Program-made: the position numbers and the translations under genes
Shown: in pieces, positions 7,268-10,550 of the stretch
Position numbering within the stretch: the first letter of the stretch is position 1
How the letters are laid out: each line of letters begins with the position of its first letter
DNA from: an uncultured Ideonella sp.
GTDB lineage: Bacteria; Pseudomonadota; Gammaproteobacteria; Burkholderiales; Burkholderiaceae
Assembly (NCBI GenBank): GCA_946479475.1
Contig: CAMLGG010000185.1
Span: 1-10,550, forward strand
DNA length: 10,550 bases
Reading direction: 5' to 3'
Notes under the pieces: generated by a model
Told to the model about the DNA's origin: nothing
The model's database searches: none
The model's input: only the letters and a program-made list of their open reading frames with translations

Positions 7268-7971
7268 ACGGCCCGGAGGGGCGCGCGGAAGATGTAGCCC
7301 ACCCGAGACTGCGACTGCATCGGCACCACCACCGGCGTGGCCCGCTCGATGCGGCGGCGCAGCCGGTAGAGGGTGGCGCTCAGGGTGTTGTCGGGCTCGT
7401 CGGTCACCGGGCGGCCCAGGCGCCGGCACAGCAGCTCGCGCGTCACCGTCTGGCCGTCGGCTTCGGCGAAGCATTGCATGACGACCAGGTCTCCATCGCT
7501 GAGGTCCACCCGCACCCCATCGGGGGCGACCAGCTGGCCGGCATGGCGGTCGAGCACCCATTCCTTCGAGCCGGCCTCGGTGGCCACGACGCGGCGGTGC
7601 ACGGCCCGGATGGCGACGACCACCTGGTCGAAGGTGACGGGCTTGGCCAGGTGCATGTCGGCGCCGGCATCGACGACCGACGAGAACACGTCCTCCGCCA
7701 CGCGGCCCGAGACCACCAGCACGCCGGCGTGGGTGCGCCGGCGCAGCACGCGGATCAGCTCCACGCCGTCGATGCCGGGCAGCATCAGGTCGACCAGGTA
7801 GAAGCCGTAGCTGAAGGGGGCGGTGTCGGCGAGCAACTCGTCGCTGTCGGCGAACCGGTGCACCTGCATGCCCAGGCCGCGAAGGTGCTGGGCCAGGAAT
7901 TCGGTGTACTCGACATCGTCGTCGACCAGCGCGATCGATGCCGGCAGCGCATTGGTTTCAGTGGATTGCAT
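7264..7971 (-). CDS. OmpR-like response regulator, convergent with the membrane kinase
   Basis: This 235-residue regulator has a receiver domain (about 11-125) with D17-D18-D19, phosphoacceptor Asp61 in YLVDLMLPG, Ser88 in VVSGR and Lys110 in LAKPVT. A winged-helix DNA-binding domain follows (about 136-231), ending NTLSATLYRLRRRIE and RVGYIFRAPL. The effector is more divergent from standard OmpR than that of the regulator at 5037-5720. The ATG at 7971 has AGGA about 4 bases ahead, a short spacing. Its TAG stop (7266-7264) interlocks with the TAG of the membrane kinase (7265-7267). Its 5' end faces the PAS kinase gene across a 171-base gap holding two palindromes, so it may regulate that gap. 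Which kinase phosphorylates it cannot be read from sequence; the membrane kinase and the PAS kinase are both candidates. Confidence 0.92.
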   Translation of the reverse strand: MQSTETNALPASIALVDDDVEYTEFLAQHLRGLGMQVHRFADSDELLADTAPFSYGFYLVDLMLPGIDGVELIRVLRRRTHAGVLVVSGRVAEDVFSSVVDAGADMHLAKPVTFDQVVVAIRAVHRRVVATEAGSKEWVLDRHAGQLVAPDGVRVDLSDGDLVVMQCFAEADGQTVTRELLCRRLGRPVTDEPDNTLSATLYRLRRRIERATPVVVPMQSQSRVGYIFRAPLRAV

Positions 7972-8049
7972 GGGTCCTGATCACGGGTTCAGTGGGGGGA
8001 TTCTAGGCAGCGATGCTCAGATGTGGTGCGCTAAGGTAAACGATTCCAC

Positions 8050-8060
8050 GGGAAGTTCCC
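8050..8060. promoter_or_regulatory. Palindrome GGGAA-G-TTCCC, candidate operator
   Basis: A perfect 5-bp inverted repeat with a single central base lies in the divergent gap between the OmpR-like regulator and the PAS kinase, only 1 base before the FNR-like palindrome. The size fits a small dimeric regulator half-site pair, but I do not recognise the family. A GC-rich genome gives such short palindromes by chance fairly often. Confidence 0.25.
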
Positions 8061-8061
8061 A

Positions 8062-8079
8062 CCTTGATCGAAGTCAAGG
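8062..8079. promoter_or_regulatory. FNR/Anr-like binding site
   Basis: TTGAT-CGAA-GTCAA (8064-8077) matches nine of the ten specified bases of the FNR/Anr/Dnr box TTGAT-N4-ATCAA, and the flanks extend it to a perfect inverted repeat CCTTGA-N6-TCAAGG. Its centre is 72 bases ahead of the PAS kinase ATG and about 99 bases ahead of the divergent regulator ATG. For the regulator, the weak -10-like TACCTT (8038-8033, minus strand) would put the site near -44, close to the class II position of -41.5. For the PAS kinase, CTAAAT (8111-8116) would put it near -51. Control by an FNR-type oxygen or nitric-oxide sensor is inference. Confidence 0.5.
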
Positions 8080-8142
8080 CCGCGGGCAAGATGAACCTGC
8101 GCCCTCAACACTAAATCAAGGGGCGTAAGGGATGGGGCGCAA

Positions 8143-9652
<1,510 letters not shown>

Positions 9653-9660
<8 letters not shown>

Positions 9661-10471
9661 GCCGCGCTTGCTGGTCGTGGACGACAACGCGATCAACCTT
9701 GCGCTGGTCAGCTATCTGCTGGAGAGCTCGGGTTGCGAGGTGGCGTCCGCCGAGAACGGCGAGCGCGCCCTCGCGCTTCTCGAGCAGCGCAGCGATTTCG
9801 ATGCGGTGCTGTGCGACATCCAGATGCCGGTGATGGACGGCTACGAGCTGGCGCGCCGAATCCGCGTCCGGCCCGAACTGGCCGCGATCCCGCTGGTCGC
9901 CCTGACGGCCCTGGCGATGGTGGGCGACCGCGAGAGGATCCTCGCCGCCGGCTTCAACGCCTATGTCTCCAAGCCGATCGAGCCGGCGAGCTTTCTGGCA
10001 ACCCTGGCCACGCTGGTGCCCGCCCTGGGCTCGGGGCCCGCAACGCCCGCGACGGCCCCGGCGCCTGCGCCCTTGCCGATGCCGGCGAGGCAGTCGATCC
10101 TGGTGCTGGACGACACGGCCTACAACGTCGAGCTCAAGCGCAACCTGCTCGAGCCGCTCGGCTACCGTGTCCTGGCTGCCGAAACCCCGGCGGCCGCTCT
10201 CGCGCTGGCGCGCGCCGAGAAGCCCGACCTGATCATCAGCGACGTCGGGATGCCGCAAGGCAGCGGCTTCGATTTCATCGCCACGGTGAAGGCAGACCCA
10301 ACGCTGCGCGACATCCCCTTCCTTTTCCTTTCGGCCACCCACTGGGACGAGCAGGCGCGCCAGCGCGGCATGGCTCTCGGCGCCATGCGTTACCTGCGCC
10401 GGCCGCTGGATTCCGAGACCTTGCTGGCCGAGATCCGCAGCGCGCTCGCCGCGGCAAAGTCACGCCCCTAG
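9653..10471 (+). CDS. Dual receiver-domain protein without output domain
   Basis: This 272-residue protein has two CheY-like receiver domains and nothing else. Receiver 1 (about 4-122) is canonical: D10/D11, phosphoacceptor Asp55 in LCDIQMPVMDG, Thr85, Lys107 in VSKPIEP. A flexible Ala/Pro linker (about 127-145) leads to receiver 2 (about 148-266): D153/D154, Asp197 in ISDVGMP and Ser227 in FLSATHW, but Arg250 (RRP) where the conserved Lys should be. Receiver 1 resembles those following hybrid kinases; this gene looks like a split-off hybrid-kinase tail. Its ATG overlaps the PAS kinase stop by 8 bases with no ribosome site, which suggests translational coupling and roughly matched amounts. 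With no DNA-binding or enzyme domain, it probably acts as a phosphate relay or sink, or by binding a partner. Which target it passes the signal to is unknown; the nearby OmpR-like regulator is a candidate only through a missing Hpt step. Confidence 0.93.
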
Positions 10472-10550
10472 GCGCTCCGCAGGAGCCGCCGCCCCTCAAG
10501 GGCGTGCGCGGATCCGGCTTCGCCGGTCCGCTGCGCGAGCCCCCTCGGGG
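10472..10550. repeat. Cluster of GC-rich hairpins, probable intergenic repeat or terminator region (runs off the window)
   Basis: After the dual-receiver stop, four short inverted repeats follow in tandem: GCTCC/GGAGC (10474-10486), CGCCC/GGGCG (10490-10504), CCGGC-TTC-GCCGG (10514-10526, extendable outward with single-base bulges) and CCCC/GGGG at the very end. No open frame looks coding. From memory, GC hairpins of the type GGCTTCGCCGG and CCCCCTCGGGG recur between genes in Comamonadaceae and relatives. The block may be a REP-like repeat and may also end transcription of the kinase-receiver operon, although no T-run is seen in the window. Confidence 0.4.

Overview
The window is about 70% G+C. 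Its gene style (GtsA/GtsB-type sugar transporter, TctD/TctE-type two-component pair, PAS kinases, a GC-rich hairpin cluster of the kind I recall between genes in Comamonadaceae and relatives) suggests a chromosome of a Burkholderiales betaproteobacterium, perhaps near Rubrivivax, Roseateles, Leptothrix or Variovorax. That placement is inference. I see no tRNA, rRNA, CRISPR array, insertion sequence or phage gene. Coding density is high and no gap exceeds 200 bases.

Region 1 (1-3400, minus strand) is a sugar-uptake operon read right to left: a LamB-type outer-membrane porin, a periplasmic sugar-binding protein (GtsA), an inner-membrane permease (GtsB) and the first codons of a probable second permease (GtsC) that runs off the left edge. 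Spacings are 22 bases, 2 bases and a 4-base overlap, so these are probably co-transcribed. Sugar would cross the outer membrane through the porin, be captured by GtsA and be imported by the GtsBC complex; the ATPase should lie beyond the window.

Region 2 (3401-5720, minus strand) holds an OmpR-family response regulator and a TctE-like histidine kinase that overlap by 4 bases and read toward the porin. The order regulator, kinase, uptake genes resembles the Pseudomonas gltR-gtrS-gts/glt-oprB locus, so this pair is the likely controller of the sugar operon. The 197-base gap before the porin contains hairpins, an AT-rich stretch and a direct repeat TGTTCA-N5-TGTTCA with the 11-base period typical of OmpR-family binding sites.

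Region 3 (5721-10471) is a second signalling cluster: a multi-pass membrane histidine kinase (plus), an OmpR-like regulator (minus) that meets it tail to tail inside one shared CTAG, then a soluble PAS-PAS histidine kinase (plus) overlapping by 8 bases a protein made of two receiver domains with no output domain. The 171-base divergent gap between regulator and PAS kinase carries an FNR/Anr-like box and a second palindrome. Two kinases, one DNA-binding regulator and one dual receiver packed together suggest a connected relay, possibly tied to oxygen or redox state; this is inference.

The last 79 bases are a run of short GC-rich hairpins, probably the edge of an intergenic repeat and/or transcription stop. 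No clearly novel system is visible; the points most worth following are the candidate regulator sites, the tail-to-tail kinase/regulator pair and the degenerate second receiver.
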